Positions 51,344 through 61,500 of a DNA stretch of 64,000 nt are shown here, in pieces. How positions within the stretch are numbered: the stretch's first letter is position 1; each line of letters starts with the position of its first letter. Source of the DNA: Persicitalea sp963716085 (lineage in GTDB: Bacteria; Bacteroidota; Bacteroidia; Cytophagales; Spirosomataceae); contig OY970288.1 in the NCBI GenBank assembly GCA_963716085.1, positions 4,092,001 to 4,156,000 on the forward strand, given 5' to 3'. The notes under the pieces were generated by a model. It was not told the origin of the DNA. It saw only the letters and a list, made by a program, of their open reading frames with translations, and searched no databases. Both the position numbers and the translations under genes were made by a program.

Positions 51344-54300
51344 AGTGCGGGCAGGGCGGGCGCTATTTTTCGTTTTTCTCCGCTGAAATCAGTAATCTCT
51401 ACATCTACAACTTGATTATTCAGAGGGATTTGCCGCACCGATTGCGAGAGAAAAGAGGCCCCGTAATACAGTTCGTAGCGGCGGGTGGTACCGTTTTTGA
51501 ATCTTACTGAAGCATAGGCGTCATCCGGTCGGACGGGCAGCCACTTTGTTTCTTTCCTGTTTTGCCCAAATACTTGCATCGCTCCTCTATTCTGGGTGGC
51601 GACGATCAGACGGTTGCCTTGCGCACCGGGCAATTGCACCAGCCCTTTGGCATTGCCGGGTACGTAGAAGCCCGTTTTTGCTTGGGTCTGTGCTGCGAAT
51701 TCCCCTCTGCCATTGCCTTTCAGCAGCAAGCCGTTGGAGGCATCGAGCCGGCCCGCGCTTACTTCATTGCCGAAATCATTGGCTACCAGCAGCACATCCA
51801 GGTTCCCATCCCCGTCGAAGTCGTCGGCGATCATGCCGTTGATGGGTGCCACTTGTGCCAGGGCGGGCAGCGGCCGCAGGTCGAATCGTCCGTTGCCCTT
51901 ATTTTCGATGTAAGACGATTTCAGGTAGTTGGCTTGTAGCACAATCGCTTCTTTGCGCTGCTCCTCGGTCAGGAGATTTTCAAAAGTCGCTCTCGCAAAA
52001 TCGGCGTAGGTCTGGTACCGGGCCCGCATGGGGATCATCTGTTTGATCATATCCTCGCGGCCGTGATAAGGTACTAGTTCACGCTTGCCGCTGGCGTTGG
52101 GATAATAGACCAACGGCACGGCGTCGTACATACCGTCCTGGTTGAAGTCGCCCGCCAGCAGGGTGAGTGGCGTTTCGTCGGAAATACGCGCGAGGTTGTT
52201 GGCTCCTCTGTTCCCAACCACGTAGTCGGTATCGCCATCGTTGTCGAAGTCACCGCCGATGATGCTGTTCCAGAAGCCTTTGTATTTTTCCAGGTAGGTG
52301 TTCAGCGCTTCGTCGGGAACGAACGTACCATTTTTGTTTTGAAAAACTTGCAGCGGCATCCATTCCCCGGCCACGATCAAATCCACGAAACCGTCATTGT
52401 TGTAGTCCGTCCAAAGCGCATCGCAAATCAGGCCACCGCTTTGGAGTTGCGGCGCGACCTGCTGCGTAACATTGGAAAATTTTGGGCTTCCCGGCTTCGA
52501 GTCGTTTCTCAAAATAAAACTATTGACCGAGCGCGGGTAATGCTGCGGGTCGCTGCGCCCGCCCACAAACAAGTCGAGGTCGCCATCGCGGTCGTAATCA
52601 GTGGCGCGGACGCAGGAGGTGCTTACTTTGGCGTCGGGCAGTGAACCCGTGGACAGGCTGAAATTGCCTTGGCCGTCGTTGAGGTACAGCCGATCTTGAT
52701 AACTGGCGTCGCCCGCGTTCTGCTCGTTGCTGCCGCTGGCGATGTAGAGGTCGTTGTCGCCGTCGCCATCAGCGTCGAACAATAGCACGCCGATGTCCTC
52801 CGATTCTTTTTCCGGGCCTTCCTTGCCGGGCAGCAGGTCTTTCATTTCAAAAGTTCCGTCGGGTTTTTGCATAAAAAACCTTCCCTTGTGCTGCCGCGAG
52901 CCACCCACAAACAAATCTTCCAGCCCATCGCCATCGACATCCGCCGTGGCGACGGCCGGAGGAAACTGCGAGAGTTTATGCAGCAAAAGCTTTTGGCCAT
53001 TGAAGTCGATGAACTCCGGCTCCTCGTGGACGTAGTCGATGCCCACCGAATTCGTCAGGTTACGGAATAGCTGAGTGGGTAACGGCTCGGGCGTGTAGGC
53101 TTCGGTGGCATCGGATTGCCGGACGAGCAGCACCTGATCGGCCTCGACGTTCTTCAAAGTTTGCTGCTTGCCGTTGGGCCAAACGACCACCACGCGATCC
53201 ACCGTCTTCACCTCCCCCAAACCAAAATGCCCCCGCGGCTCCACCGACGACAAGTAGCCGCGGTAAGGCGAATGCTCGTAGACCTGCTGCAGACTGTCGG
53301 CGTAAAAAATCGCTACTCGTGCGCCCAGGCCATTCACATTGTGTTCGCCGCCCTGAAAAGCCACGCGTAGGTAGTGGTTTTTCTCCGGCTCGCGCTCCAT
53401 CAAATTATTCCGATAGACGAAGGCCGAGTCGTTGATGTTGTTCACGACCATGTCCAGGTCGCCGTCCAAATCCAGGTCGGCATAGGCCGCACCATTGGAA
53501 AAAGACGGTACACCGATGCCCCACTTTTCGGTCACATCCTCGAAGGTCAGGTCGCCCCGGTTGCGGAAGGCAAAATTCTTGATTTTGACGGTCGGGATCT
53601 GACTGAGCAAGTATTCTTTTTCGGCCACGTTGCCACTTTCAGCGCGGAACTGGGCGAAATCGCGGTCGGTCACGTCGCGGGGGAAGCCGTTGGTCACGAT
53701 CATATCGCGGTAGCCGTCGTGGTCGAAGTCGGCCAGCAGCGGTGTCCAGCTCCAATCGGTCTCGGCGACATCGGCCATCATGCCCATATCGGCAAAAATC
53801 GGCTCGTTGGTACCCGGCTTGTTGCCCATGTTGATCTGCATGGTGTTGCGCACGTACTCGTAGGTGAAGCCGTACAGGTCATTGTTGAGATAGCCCTGGT
53901 AGTTGTTAGGCCCCATCAATCGTTTCTTGCGTTCGTTGTCGCGCGGCAGCATATCGAGGGCCATCACGTCGGCCAGGCCGTCGTTATTGAGGTCGGCCAC
54001 GTCGTTGCCCATCGCCGAGTTGCTGGTGTGCTTGAAGTAGGCCTGCGCTTTGTCCGTAAAAGTCCCGTCGCCGTTGTTGATGTACAGCAGATCATTGGAC
54101 AGGTAATCGTTGGTGACGTAAATATCCTTATAGCCGTCGCGGTTGAAGTCGGTGATGTTGAGGCCCAGGCCGTAGCCTTCGGTTTGGATGCCCGCTTCCT
54201 TGGAGACGTTCACGTACACCGGATGCCCGCCTTTGGCGTCCCAGTCGCAGCGGTACAGGCGGTCGGTGGTAGCTGAGGAGCCGTCGGTGTATTTTTTGTG

Positions 54301-54912
54301 GTAGAGGTTGGGGTATTCGTCGATGGTGTCGATGAGCACGTACAGGTCGAGGTCGCCATCGTTGTCGTAATCAAAGAAGGCGGCTTGCATCGAATGGCCC
54401 GTGTCGGCGATGCCATACTCGGCGGCCATCTCCTTAAAAATCGGTACGCCTTCCGCGTCGTTTCCCTGGTTGACAAACAGCAGATTGGCCCGTTGCGACT
54501 CGGTCTTGAAAGTCGTTGCCGAAAGGTAGATATCCATTTTTCCATCGGCATTGATGTCCACCAAACTCACGCCCGAACACCAGCGGCCCAGGTTGGAAAG
54601 CCCCGCCTTGTCGCTGACGTTGGCAAACTTCATTCCGCCTTGATTGAGGTAAATCTGACTATTCACCTGATTACCCGAAAAAACGAGATCGGGCAGGCTG
54701 TCGCCGTTCAGGTCGGCAATGCCCACACCGCCGCCGTTATAGACGTACTCGAAGTCGATGATGTTCATCGTGTCGTTCTCCGAGATACGGTTGGCGAAGG
54801 TCACGCCCGATTCCTCGGCGGGGAGCAGGGTGAAGAGGGTCTTTTCCCGGCAGGAGGTGAGGAGGAGAGTTAGGGCAATAAACGCTAATATTTTCGATAA
54901 ATTAATGGGCAT
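51340..54912 (-). CDS. FG-GAP/VCBS repeat lipoprotein with ASPIC/UnbV domain
   Basis: A 1190-residue lipoprotein: the signal peptide ends LLLTSC (lipobox Cys about 21). Many FG-GAP/VCBS blade repeats with calcium motifs (DLNGDSLPDLVFSGN, DFNRDGYKDIYVTNDYL, DVDGDGLEDLFVGG, DFDGDGNLDVLLVANDFGNE) form two beta-propellers around an ASPIC/UnbV domain (about 520-600; LGARVAIFYADSLQQV, VVWPNGKQQTL). Such CRTAC1-like proteins commonly sit near SusC/SusD genes and are surface-exposed. Its start overlaps the HEPN gene's stop by 11 nt, so expression is coupled to the toxin-like cluster upstream. Confidence 0.9.
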   Translation of the reverse strand: MPINLSKILAFIALTLLLTSCREKTLFTLLPAEESGVTFANRISENDTMNIIDFEYVYNGGGVGIADLNGDSLPDLVFSGNQVNSQIYLNQGGMKFANVSDKAGLSNLGRWCSGVSLVDINADGKMDIYLSATTFKTESQRANLLFVNQGNDAEGVPIFKEMAAEYGIADTGHSMQAAFFDYDNDGDLDLYVLIDTIDEYPNLYHKKYTDGSSATTDRLYRCDWDAKGGHPVYVNVSKEAGIQTEGYGLGLNITDFNRDGYKDIYVTNDYLSNDLLYINNGDGTFTDKAQAYFKHTSNSAMGNDVADLNNDGLADVMALDMLPRDNERKKRLMGPNNYQGYLNNDLYGFTYEYVRNTMQINMGNKPGTNEPIFADMGMMADVAETDWSWTPLLADFDHDGYRDMIVTNGFPRDVTDRDFAQFRAESGNVAEKEYLLSQIPTVKIKNFAFRNRGDLTFEDVTEKWGIGVPSFSNGAAYADLDLDGDLDMVVNNINDSAFVYRNNLMEREPEKNHYLRVAFQGGEHNVNGLGARVAIFYADSLQQVYEHSPYRGYLSSVEPRGHFGLGEVKTVDRVVVVWPNGKQQTLKNVEADQVLLVRQSDATEAYTPEPLPTQLFRNLTNSVGIDYVHEEPEFIDFNGQKLLLHKLSQFPPAVATADVDGDGLEDLFVGGSRQHKGRFFMQKPDGTFEMKDLLPGKEGPEKESEDIGVLLFDADGDGDNDLYIASGSNEQNAGDASYQDRLYLNDGQGNFSLSTGSLPDAKVSTSCVRATDYDRDGDLDLFVGGRSDPQHYPRSVNSFILRNDSKPGSPKFSNVTQQVAPQLQSGGLICDALWTDYNNDGFVDLIVAGEWMPLQVFQNKNGTFVPDEALNTYLEKYKGFWNSIIGGDFDNDGDTDYVVGNRGANNLARISDETPLTLLAGDFNQDGMYDAVPLVYYPNASGKRELVPYHGREDMIKQMIPMRARYQTYADFARATFENLLTEEQRKEAIVLQANYLKSSYIENKGNGRFDLRPLPALAQVAPINGMIADDFDGDGNLDVLLVANDFGNEVSAGRLDASNGLLLKGNGRGEFAAQTQAKTGFYVPGNAKGLVQLPGAQGNRLIVATQNRGAMQVFGQNRKETKWLPVRPDDAYASVRFKNGTTRRYELYYGASFLSQSVRQIPLNNQVVDVEITDFSGEKRKIAPALPAL

Positions 54913-55300
54913 CTTTCAATAACTCTTCAATTCTAGTAATCAGACTATTGGAAGAATTTAATAAATCCAGAACGTCTGCTTCGGAAAAATCAATGTAGTC
55001 CCCATAATCTCCCGATTGCCTCTTATCAAAAATATCGGAGTAAAATTTGCCTAGTTCTAGGCTAATCAATCCCGTTTTTACGAAATGAAGCCCAAGCATC
55101 TGCCTCACTCCGCTATGCGTAGAGGCTCTGATTTCTTGATTGATCAATAAAGCCGAAACCGCATAAAAACAATCGTAGTAAAGCCTGTTGACCGCTGTAT
55201 TCCAAAGTTTATTCTCGATGTGCGAACTGACTTCTTCAAAAGTCTCCCTTGACCGCTCAATCCTGTATTTCACCAGATCCCTTCTCTCTTGTTCAGTCAT
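54902..55300 (-). CDS. HEPN-domain protein (toxin candidate of an MNT/HEPN pair)
   Basis: A 132-residue all-helical protein with HEPN features: KLWNTAVNRLYYDCFYAVSAL, the HSGVRQMLGLHFVKTGLI block, and RQSGDYGDYIDFSEADV (the R-x-x-GDY motif of HEPN partners of minimal nucleotidyltransferases). HEPN proteins of this type are RNases or are held inactive by the paired MNT protein, which adenylylates them. Its ATG overlaps the MNT stop by 4 nt (ATGA), and its stop overlaps the FG-GAP start. Confidence 0.85.
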   Translation of the reverse strand: MTEQERRDLVKYRIERSRETFEEVSSHIENKLWNTAVNRLYYDCFYAVSALLINQEIRASTHSGVRQMLGLHFVKTGLISLELGKFYSDIFDKRQSGDYGDYIDFSEADVLDLLNSSNSLITRIEELLKDAH

Positions 55301-55623
55301 AGTACTTGTCCTTCTCGGCTCACATTTTCGTAAAAAGGGGTACCTCGGTGTCTAGTATTCCAATCATTTTTTGACAAAACCATGGGACTAATAATCTTTC
55401 CTGTCTCGAATTCTATCTCGTATAGGGGGTACTTCAGTTTCTTCTCATCTTCCCGGTCAACCTGCTTTTTATCAATCAAAATTAGTAAGTCGATATCAGA
55501 CGCAATATGCTGATCTCCACGGGCGTAAGACCCGTACAGAATCAAGGTAGCGTGCGGATCGGTAATCTGCACCGTCTCTTTGATTTGTCTGAGTACTTGT
55601 TTATTATCTACAATCGTTTCCAT
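55297..55623 (-). CDS. Minimal nucleotidyltransferase (MNT-type antitoxin)
   Basis: A 108-residue nucleotidyltransferase-fold protein: TLILYGSYARGDQHIASDID is the GSx10DxD motif with the catalytic Asp pair, then LLILID and a C-terminal helical part. MNT antitoxins silence HEPN toxins by transferring AMP to them (established for MntA/HepT-type pairs). It is the first gene of the coupled pair and lies 33 bp after the DUF2442 gene. Confidence 0.87.
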   Translation of the reverse strand: METIVDNKQVLRQIKETVQITDPHATLILYGSYARGDQHIASDIDLLILIDKKQVDREDEKKLKYPLYEIEFETGKIISPMVLSKNDWNTRHRGTPFYENVSREGQVL

Positions 55624-55656
55624 TTGTGATTATGCTAAATGAGCGAGATCCTCTTT

Positions 55657-55929
55657 TCAAAATTCTATTTTCTTTTGGTACAACTGTTCTACGGGCAAAA
55701 TCACATCCCAATTTTCTCCCCAGACCACATTGCTATACTCGATTTTAAACTTTTTGAAGTTCTCAGGCTTGCGATAGTAGTTAAAAGACCGATGGGGACG
55801 ATGCATGATGAAAGGCTCAAAATCCACTACTTTCTCCGTGTTGTCCGAGAATTTGATTTTGACTTTTAAGTCCGCGACGCAATCGGCCTTGATAATTTTC
55901 AAAGTACTCACGGACATCATAACTGTCAC
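55657..55929 (-). CDS. DUF2442-domain protein
   Basis: A 90-residue protein: TLKIIKADCVADLKVKIKFS, VVDFEPFI and the typical end NVVWGENWDVILPVEQLYQK, matching DUF2442. Such proteins are frequent next to toxin-type genes and often pair with DUF4160, which is absent here. The GTG start at 55929 overlaps the PIN gene's stop as GTGA, so it belongs to the same operon. Its function is unknown. Confidence 0.82.
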   Translation of the reverse strand: MTVMMSVSTLKIIKADCVADLKVKIKFSDNTEKVVDFEPFIMHRPHRSFNYYRKPENFKKFKIEYSNVVWGENWDVILPVEQLYQKKIEF

Positions 55930-56351
55930 TGCGCTCGCAAAAAATCTTCGAAAAGCATGACTTTCCTGAATCCCAGTTTTTTCAGACCCTTATACAAAGG
56001 AATATCTCGAGTGAGCAGTACTAAATCCAGTTGCAGCGCCAAAGCAACATAGCTGGTATCCTTCATATCGATATTTGCAAGGAGGCGGTTGGCTTTCTCT
56101 ATGCTTTCCCTCTTCAAAATATACTGTGGAAGGATATTCAGATTGGCGAAAACAAAGGTTGTCCAAGCGATAAGCTCGTCATCACTTTTCTTTGTTTTAT
56201 CGAGAATGACGTTTCTATACTTATCGACCTCAATTAGAGCGAAATCAGGCAGGACGAAATTATAAAATCGGAGAACTTGCCGATAGCTGGCCTTCCCACT
56301 AATCAAGATACCCATCAATACGTTGGCGTCAATCACGAAATCCCGCATCAC
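55926..56351 (-). CDS. PIN-domain toxin (VapC-like)
   Basis: A 141-residue PIN protein with acidic active-site residues in FVIDANVLMGILI, LIEVDKYR, MKDTSYVALAL and LLTRDIPLYKGLKKLGFR. PIN toxins are metal-dependent RNases. The start is GTG 56351 (GTGA overlap with the antitoxin stop) or the adjacent ATG. It follows its likely antitoxin and precedes the DUF2442 gene; all five minus-strand genes from 56572 to 54902 are tightly coupled. Confidence 0.86.
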   Translation of the reverse strand: MMRDFVIDANVLMGILISGKASYRQVLRFYNFVLPDFALIEVDKYRNVILDKTKKSDDELIAWTTFVFANLNILPQYILKRESIEKANRLLANIDMKDTSYVALALQLDLVLLTRDIPLYKGLKKLGFRKVMLFEDFLRAQ

Positions 56352-56572
56352 TCAACCAAATATTTGTGCTTCTCTTGTTCCCAAGCCAGGTTTCTCGCCA
56401 TTTGCCACTCTTTATCATTTTTCAGATCAATGGTTTGTAAATCTTCAAGAATATCTCGCGCAGCTAATTTCAAGATCAGTTTCTGAGCGAAATCCTCCAA
56501 ACGCTTCTCCACTTCCTGGTAGCCGAGAGTCTCTACTACGCTTTCTTCCAGTTGTATTTTGAACTCTACCAT
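56348..56572 (-). CDS. Putative antitoxin of the PIN toxin
   Basis: A 74-residue acidic, helical protein: VEFKIQLEESVVETLGYQEV, LEDFAQKLILKLAARDILED and a WQMARNLAWEQEK tail. Its length, its position 4 nt upstream of and overlapping the PIN gene, and its helical amphipathic profile fit an antitoxin. I do not recognise a DNA-binding motif. It heads the five-gene cluster. Confidence 0.7.
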   Translation of the reverse strand: MVEFKIQLEESVVETLGYQEVEKRLEDFAQKLILKLAARDILEDLQTIDLKNDKEWQMARNLAWEQEKHKYLVE

Positions 56573-56661
56573 GTTTTCCTTCTATGAAATGTGAGTATAT
56601 GAGTTATTCGCCGCTTGAAGCATCCTCGTGTCTGCCCTAATTCAAAAGCTCCTCACAAAGA

Positions 56662-56701
56662 TACCAAAAAAGGCAAGCCGAGCGGCTTGCCTTTTTTGGT
56701 A
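56662..56701 (-). terminator. Bidirectional terminator after the SusCD operon
   Basis: TACCAAAAAAGGCAAGCC (56662-56679) and GGCTTGCCTTTTTTGGTA (56684-56701) form a perfect 18-bp stem with a GAGC loop, with A- and T-runs on both sides so it can act in either direction. It lies 23 nt after the SusD stop. Confidence 0.9.
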
Positions 56702-56723
56702 GATGAAAGCTCAACCCTATGGA

Positions 56724-58475
56724 TCAATATCCTTTATTTTGCGTCAATACGCCTTCTTCCAACAGGTCAATCTCATCCTGAGGGAGTGGCAGTAACTCGT
56801 CCTTACCCGCTGTAAAGCGTCCTCCTCCCAAAGTAGTGGGCAGGAATCTGGAGTCGTAGGTCAGGTAGTCATTGATTTCCTTTTCGGCAGTACCATAGCG
56901 CACCAAATCGTAGAAGCGATGGCCCTCACCCGACAGTTCCAGTTTACGCTCGAAGCGAACAGCGTTGCGGGCCATCTCCTTAGTGGCAAACTGACTAGCC
57001 GGATACTCTTTTATAACGTACATGGCTGCAGGCTTACCTCCCTGCATGACAAAGCCATCAGGGTTAGCGGCGCGACGACGAACCATATTCGTGTATTCAA
57101 GTGCTTTGGTCAAACTTCCGGCCTCTATTTCAGCCTCGGCAGCCATTAGCAGTGCGTCGGCGAAGCGAATGATGGTGTAATTGAGAGCCGTGTAGCCGGG
57201 CGTCCAGGTACTGTTGTCCTGCAAAGTACCCCGGTCAGCCTTATAATAGGTGTACTTTTTAGGTGAGTAAGGTCCGCCATTGCCCTGGTTACGAATCCAG
57301 TCGGCTCCAGGATGTGGCTGCCAGTCGAGGTACTGAATGCCCCGGCGACCTACTGAGTGGTCTAGACGAGGATCAAGATTTCCTGCATCAGGCACGAAAG
57401 TGTCTACCGACTTGACGTTCATGTCGCTTTTAACCGCTTTACTAGCATCGTTATAGGTCTTATCCAGCAAAGGAAGTCCCGTGGCATCGGTGCGGAACGA
57501 ATTTACCAACTCGAAGCTTGGCTGGAAGAATCCGCAGCAGTTGCCCGGTCCGTTGGGTCCCGTGTTGTAGGGGTAGTTCAAATCGAAATCCGGGAACGCA
57601 TTGTTGACCGATCCGGTGTTAGCGGCATTCTGAATAGCGAACACCGACTCCTGGTTGTTGTCGTTCGACGCCTTGAAAATGTCGGCGTACTTCGGTACCA
57701 GACCGTACTTCTTGCCATTGGTCGTCTTACCGTTGTTGATCACATCGGTAAAGATCGGCAACGCTTCAGCGTACTTTCGCTGTTGCAGGTAAATCTTAGC
57801 CAGATAAGCCTTGGCGGCCCAACTGTTGGCCCGTCCCGCAGCTCCCTGCGTCTCGGGCAGGTTGTCTACGGCGTACTTCATGTCCTCCTCGATGAAGGGG
57901 TACATGGGCTTATCGTTCTTGATCGATTCGATGCCCGTGCCATAATCATCGGCTTCGGTTACGATGGGCGTTTGCCCAAAGTTCCTGGCCAACTGGAAGT
58001 AGTAGTGCGCACGCAGAAAACGGGCTTCGGCGGAAATCCGCTTTTTGTCCGCCGCCGTTACGTTCTCCGCTGCTTTCTCCAACAGGCGCAACACGTTGTT
58101 GGCCCGGGCAATGCCCTCGTAGTTTCCGCGGTAGTTGTCGCGAATCACCCCCTGGGTGGGAATGGTTTCAAATCGCTGAATCGGGTTAATGTCACTAAAA
58201 TCGCCGGGGTCAGTACCCTTGTTGGCGTCGCCGCCCCGAATACTACCCCAAACCCAGTTGGAGGCACTGGCCATGCGGTTGTTGCGGCCGTTGAGGTGGG
58301 AGTACACCGCGATGAGCGACCCCTCGATCCCTGCCTTGGAAGTCAACTGGGCTTCGCTGATCTGCCCCGTTGCCGGGATCTCCAGAAAATCGTCGTTACA
58401 GGAAACACCCACAAAGGTGAGTCCCGCCGTGACGGAGGCGACAATCGCCAGACTTTTATATGATATCTTTTTCAT
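56724..58475 (-). CDS. SusD/RagB-family outer-membrane lipoprotein
   Basis: A 583-residue surface lipoprotein: the signal peptide ends TFVGVSC (lipobox Cys about 26), then CNDDFLEIPATGQISEAQL, the canonical SusD start. SARFLRAHYYFQLARNFGQTP and WAAKAYLAKIYLQQRKYAEA are tetratricopeptide-like helical segments, and the end is LPLPQDEIDLLEEGVLTQNK. SusD proteins bind a glycan or peptide and deliver it to the SusC channel. It lies 58 bp after susC in the same operon. Confidence 0.93.
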   Translation of the reverse strand: MKKISYKSLAIVASVTAGLTFVGVSCNDDFLEIPATGQISEAQLTSKAGIEGSLIAVYSHLNGRNNRMASASNWVWGSIRGGDANKGTDPGDFSDINPIQRFETIPTQGVIRDNYRGNYEGIARANNVLRLLEKAAENVTAADKKRISAEARFLRAHYYFQLARNFGQTPIVTEADDYGTGIESIKNDKPMYPFIEEDMKYAVDNLPETQGAAGRANSWAAKAYLAKIYLQQRKYAEALPIFTDVINNGKTTNGKKYGLVPKYADIFKASNDNNQESVFAIQNAANTGSVNNAFPDFDLNYPYNTGPNGPGNCCGFFQPSFELVNSFRTDATGLPLLDKTYNDASKAVKSDMNVKSVDTFVPDAGNLDPRLDHSVGRRGIQYLDWQPHPGADWIRNQGNGGPYSPKKYTYYKADRGTLQDNSTWTPGYTALNYTIIRFADALLMAAEAEIEAGSLTKALEYTNMVRRRAANPDGFVMQGGKPAAMYVIKEYPASQFATKEMARNAVRFERKLELSGEGHRFYDLVRYGTAEKEINDYLTYDSRFLPTTLGGGRFTAGKDELLPLPQDEIDLLEEGVLTQNKGY

Positions 58476-58533
58476 CTTGTTATGTTAAAGTGGTTTATCA
58501 ATTTCCGAAACGGAATTTTTCAGAAATTATTGA

Positions 58534-61500
58534 TTAAAAGCCAATGTTGACGCCCAGGTTCCAGCTTCGGGTGATCGGGTAGTTACCGACATCGATACCG
58601 AAGTTCGTGTCGGCGTTACCACCCACGGAGGGATCCAATCCTGAATATTTCGTGAGGGTAAACAGGTTGTTGGTCGAGGCGAATATGCGCAACCGCTCCA
58701 TACCGACGCGCGACAGGAGGTTGGTAGGCAGATTATAGCCGATCTGCAGGTTCTGCAACCGGAAGTAAGAGCCATCCTCTACGTAGTAAGACGACGCCTG
58801 CGTATTGGTGCTGAAGTTCGAAGCCGACTCGTAAATGGGAATCGTGGCGTTTGGATTCTCGGGGGTCCAGGAATCCTTGATGCGCTCCGATTTGCTCGAT
58901 CCCTGAAATGAAGGGAAGAAGTCGGTAAACCACTTCGACTGGTTGAAAATCTTGTTACCAGCCAGACCGTTGGCGTAGATGTTCAAATCAAAATTTTTGT
59001 AGCGCAGGATAAACGTCAATCCGCCAGAAAACTTAGGAACAGGACTACCCAGGTAGGTACGGTCATTATCGTCAATCACACCATCGGGCTTCCCATCAGG
59101 ACCACTGATATCGCGGTAGCGGAAACGACCTACGCCGTTGGGAACCACGTTGGCTTTGGGGTCTTTGGCATTGGCCTCAGCCGCTGCCGCAGTGGTAGTA
59201 ACACCCTGTTGCTTAGGTGCGCCGTCGATCTCTGCTTGATTTTGGAACAAACCCTGTACTTCGTAGCCGTAAAAAGAAGAGATAGAGTACCCCAACTGGT
59301 TACGAATAGGAGTGATGCCCCGGAAGCCGGGGTTCACGGTAGTTAGGTAAGTCTGCTCACCCGATAGTCCGGTAATTTCGTTTTGCAGGATACCAGCCGT
59401 TACGTTCAATTCGTAGGACAGGTCACCTTTGATTCTGCCTTTATTAATTAACTGAATGTCGATTCCCTGATTCAGCATACTGGCAGTGTTGACCGATGGC
59501 TCTGCGGCGCGGTAGCCCAGCGTGGAGGTTACGGGCACCTGATACAACAGATCCTTGGTGTCTTTTCTCCACAAATCCAAAATCACGTCGAGTTTGCCGT
59601 TAAACAAGGTAGCATCGAAACCGATGTTGGTGGTGATGGCAGACTCCCACTTTGCGTTCGGGTTGCCAATTCGGGTCCGGTAAAAACCTTCCACCGCACT
59701 ACTGTTAGACCCGTTGATGTCATAAGATGAGTTACCGATGCTGGCACCGAAAAGACTAAACTGGTTGTTGGGGTTTACGTTGTTGGAGTTACCCATCAAA
59801 CCGTAACCGCCCCGAATTTTCATGTCGGATATCCAGCTTATTCCTTTCATGAAATTCTCCGACGATATACGCCAGGCAATCGAACCCGCCGGGAACACAC
59901 CGAAACGACTGTTGGCTCCGAAGCGGGAAGATCCATCGCGGCGTACTACCCCGGTGATGATGTACTTATCGTCAAAGATGTACTTCACTCGGCTGAACAG
60001 CGAGTAGAAATTCACTCCTTTGTAATAGCCGCTACCCACATTTCTTCCGGCGGCCTGTACCGTGTTCAGGTTGACATAATCGGTATCTTCCGAAAAAGGA
60101 CTCTGACCATTACCATTGATGTTTCGGCCCGAACCCGTGTTCAAAGCTTCCTGACCGACCAAGACATCGACATTGTGCTTCGTACCAAACATCTTCTTGT
60201 AATTGGCCGTGTTGGTAAGTACCCATCCTAACTCGAAGCCACCATTTTCTCCGTAACTGAACGCCGAGTTGTTTTCTGAGTTCTCATACTGAAGGCGGTT
60301 ATAGTTCCAACCATAATAGTTGAAGTACTGACCGCCAATGCTGCTACGCAGCGTCAGACCGGGGATTGGGTCCAACTCAAGGTAAACATTACCGAAGCCA
60401 ATACCTTCGAAGCCCCGGTTGTTGGCAGCACCCTGACGGTTGGCCACCGGGTTGCGGGGATTGTTGAAGCCTTTTGCTGCCGTACCCGCGTAGCCACCAA
60501 ACTCATCATAAATCGGGATGATGGTTGGCATCCGGTAAGCGAGGTTGATGTCGTTTTCGTCGTCAGCCACGCCGGCTCCGCCGCCGCCGCCACTTTGTCC
60601 AAGCACCTGACGGTACGTGAACTGCAGGTTTTCGCCGATGCGGAGGTTTTTCAATACGTTAAACTCCGAGTTGACCCGGAAAGAGTAACGCTTAAAGGTG
60701 TTGTTGATCAAGATACCTCCCTGATCTTGCGCACCCAATCCAAAGTAGAAACGGCTATTTTCACCTCCACCCGAGAAGCCGAGCGAGTGACGCATCAGGG
60801 GAGCGACGCGCGTGATGGCGTCGTACCAGTCGGTACCCTCCTTATTGGCGCGAACTACCTGATAGATTCCTCCTGCTCTGGGGTCGATGTTGTACTTTTC
60901 ACGCTCGGCGTCCAGATTTACGTTACCAACTACGCCGGGAGTTCCACCTACATTAATGTAATCAGGAATGACCGGGTTTGGGCCTGATCCGAACTGAGGA
61001 TGCTCATACTTGGGCTCAGTTTTGTTCTGAAAAGCGTCATTGCGCGCGGCGCGGAATGTCCACTCAGCATAATCTTCGGGAGAAAGAGACCTGAAAGGAG
61101 TACCTGGATCAGTTGCGCCGAACAGACCGTCATAAGTAACAGTCAACTTTTTAGCGCCCTTGCTTCCCTTCTTGGTCGTATATACAATCACGCCGTTGGC
61201 GGCTCGCGCTCCGTAAATGGAGGCGGCAGCGGCGTCCTTAAGCACCGTAGTGGATTCGATATCGTCGGGATTCAAAAAACGCGTATCGCCTACGGGTACT
61301 CCGTCCACGATATACAGTGGCGCGTTACCGCCGAAGGCACCAAAACCGCGCACGCGAATCTGGCTCGTCGTTCCGGGCTGTCCGTTCGTGATTACCGTTA
61401 CGCCCGCTACCCGTCCGGCCAATTGCTGCTCGACGTTGCCCGAAGGCACTTGGGCCAAGTCTTTGGCTTTTACGGTAGATACGGCACCGCCCGTTTCGCG

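Noticed and set aside
53374..54276. 300-codon open frame antisense to the FG-GAP gene
   Set aside because: A His/Val-rich shadow of Asp-rich calcium motifs on the coding strand.
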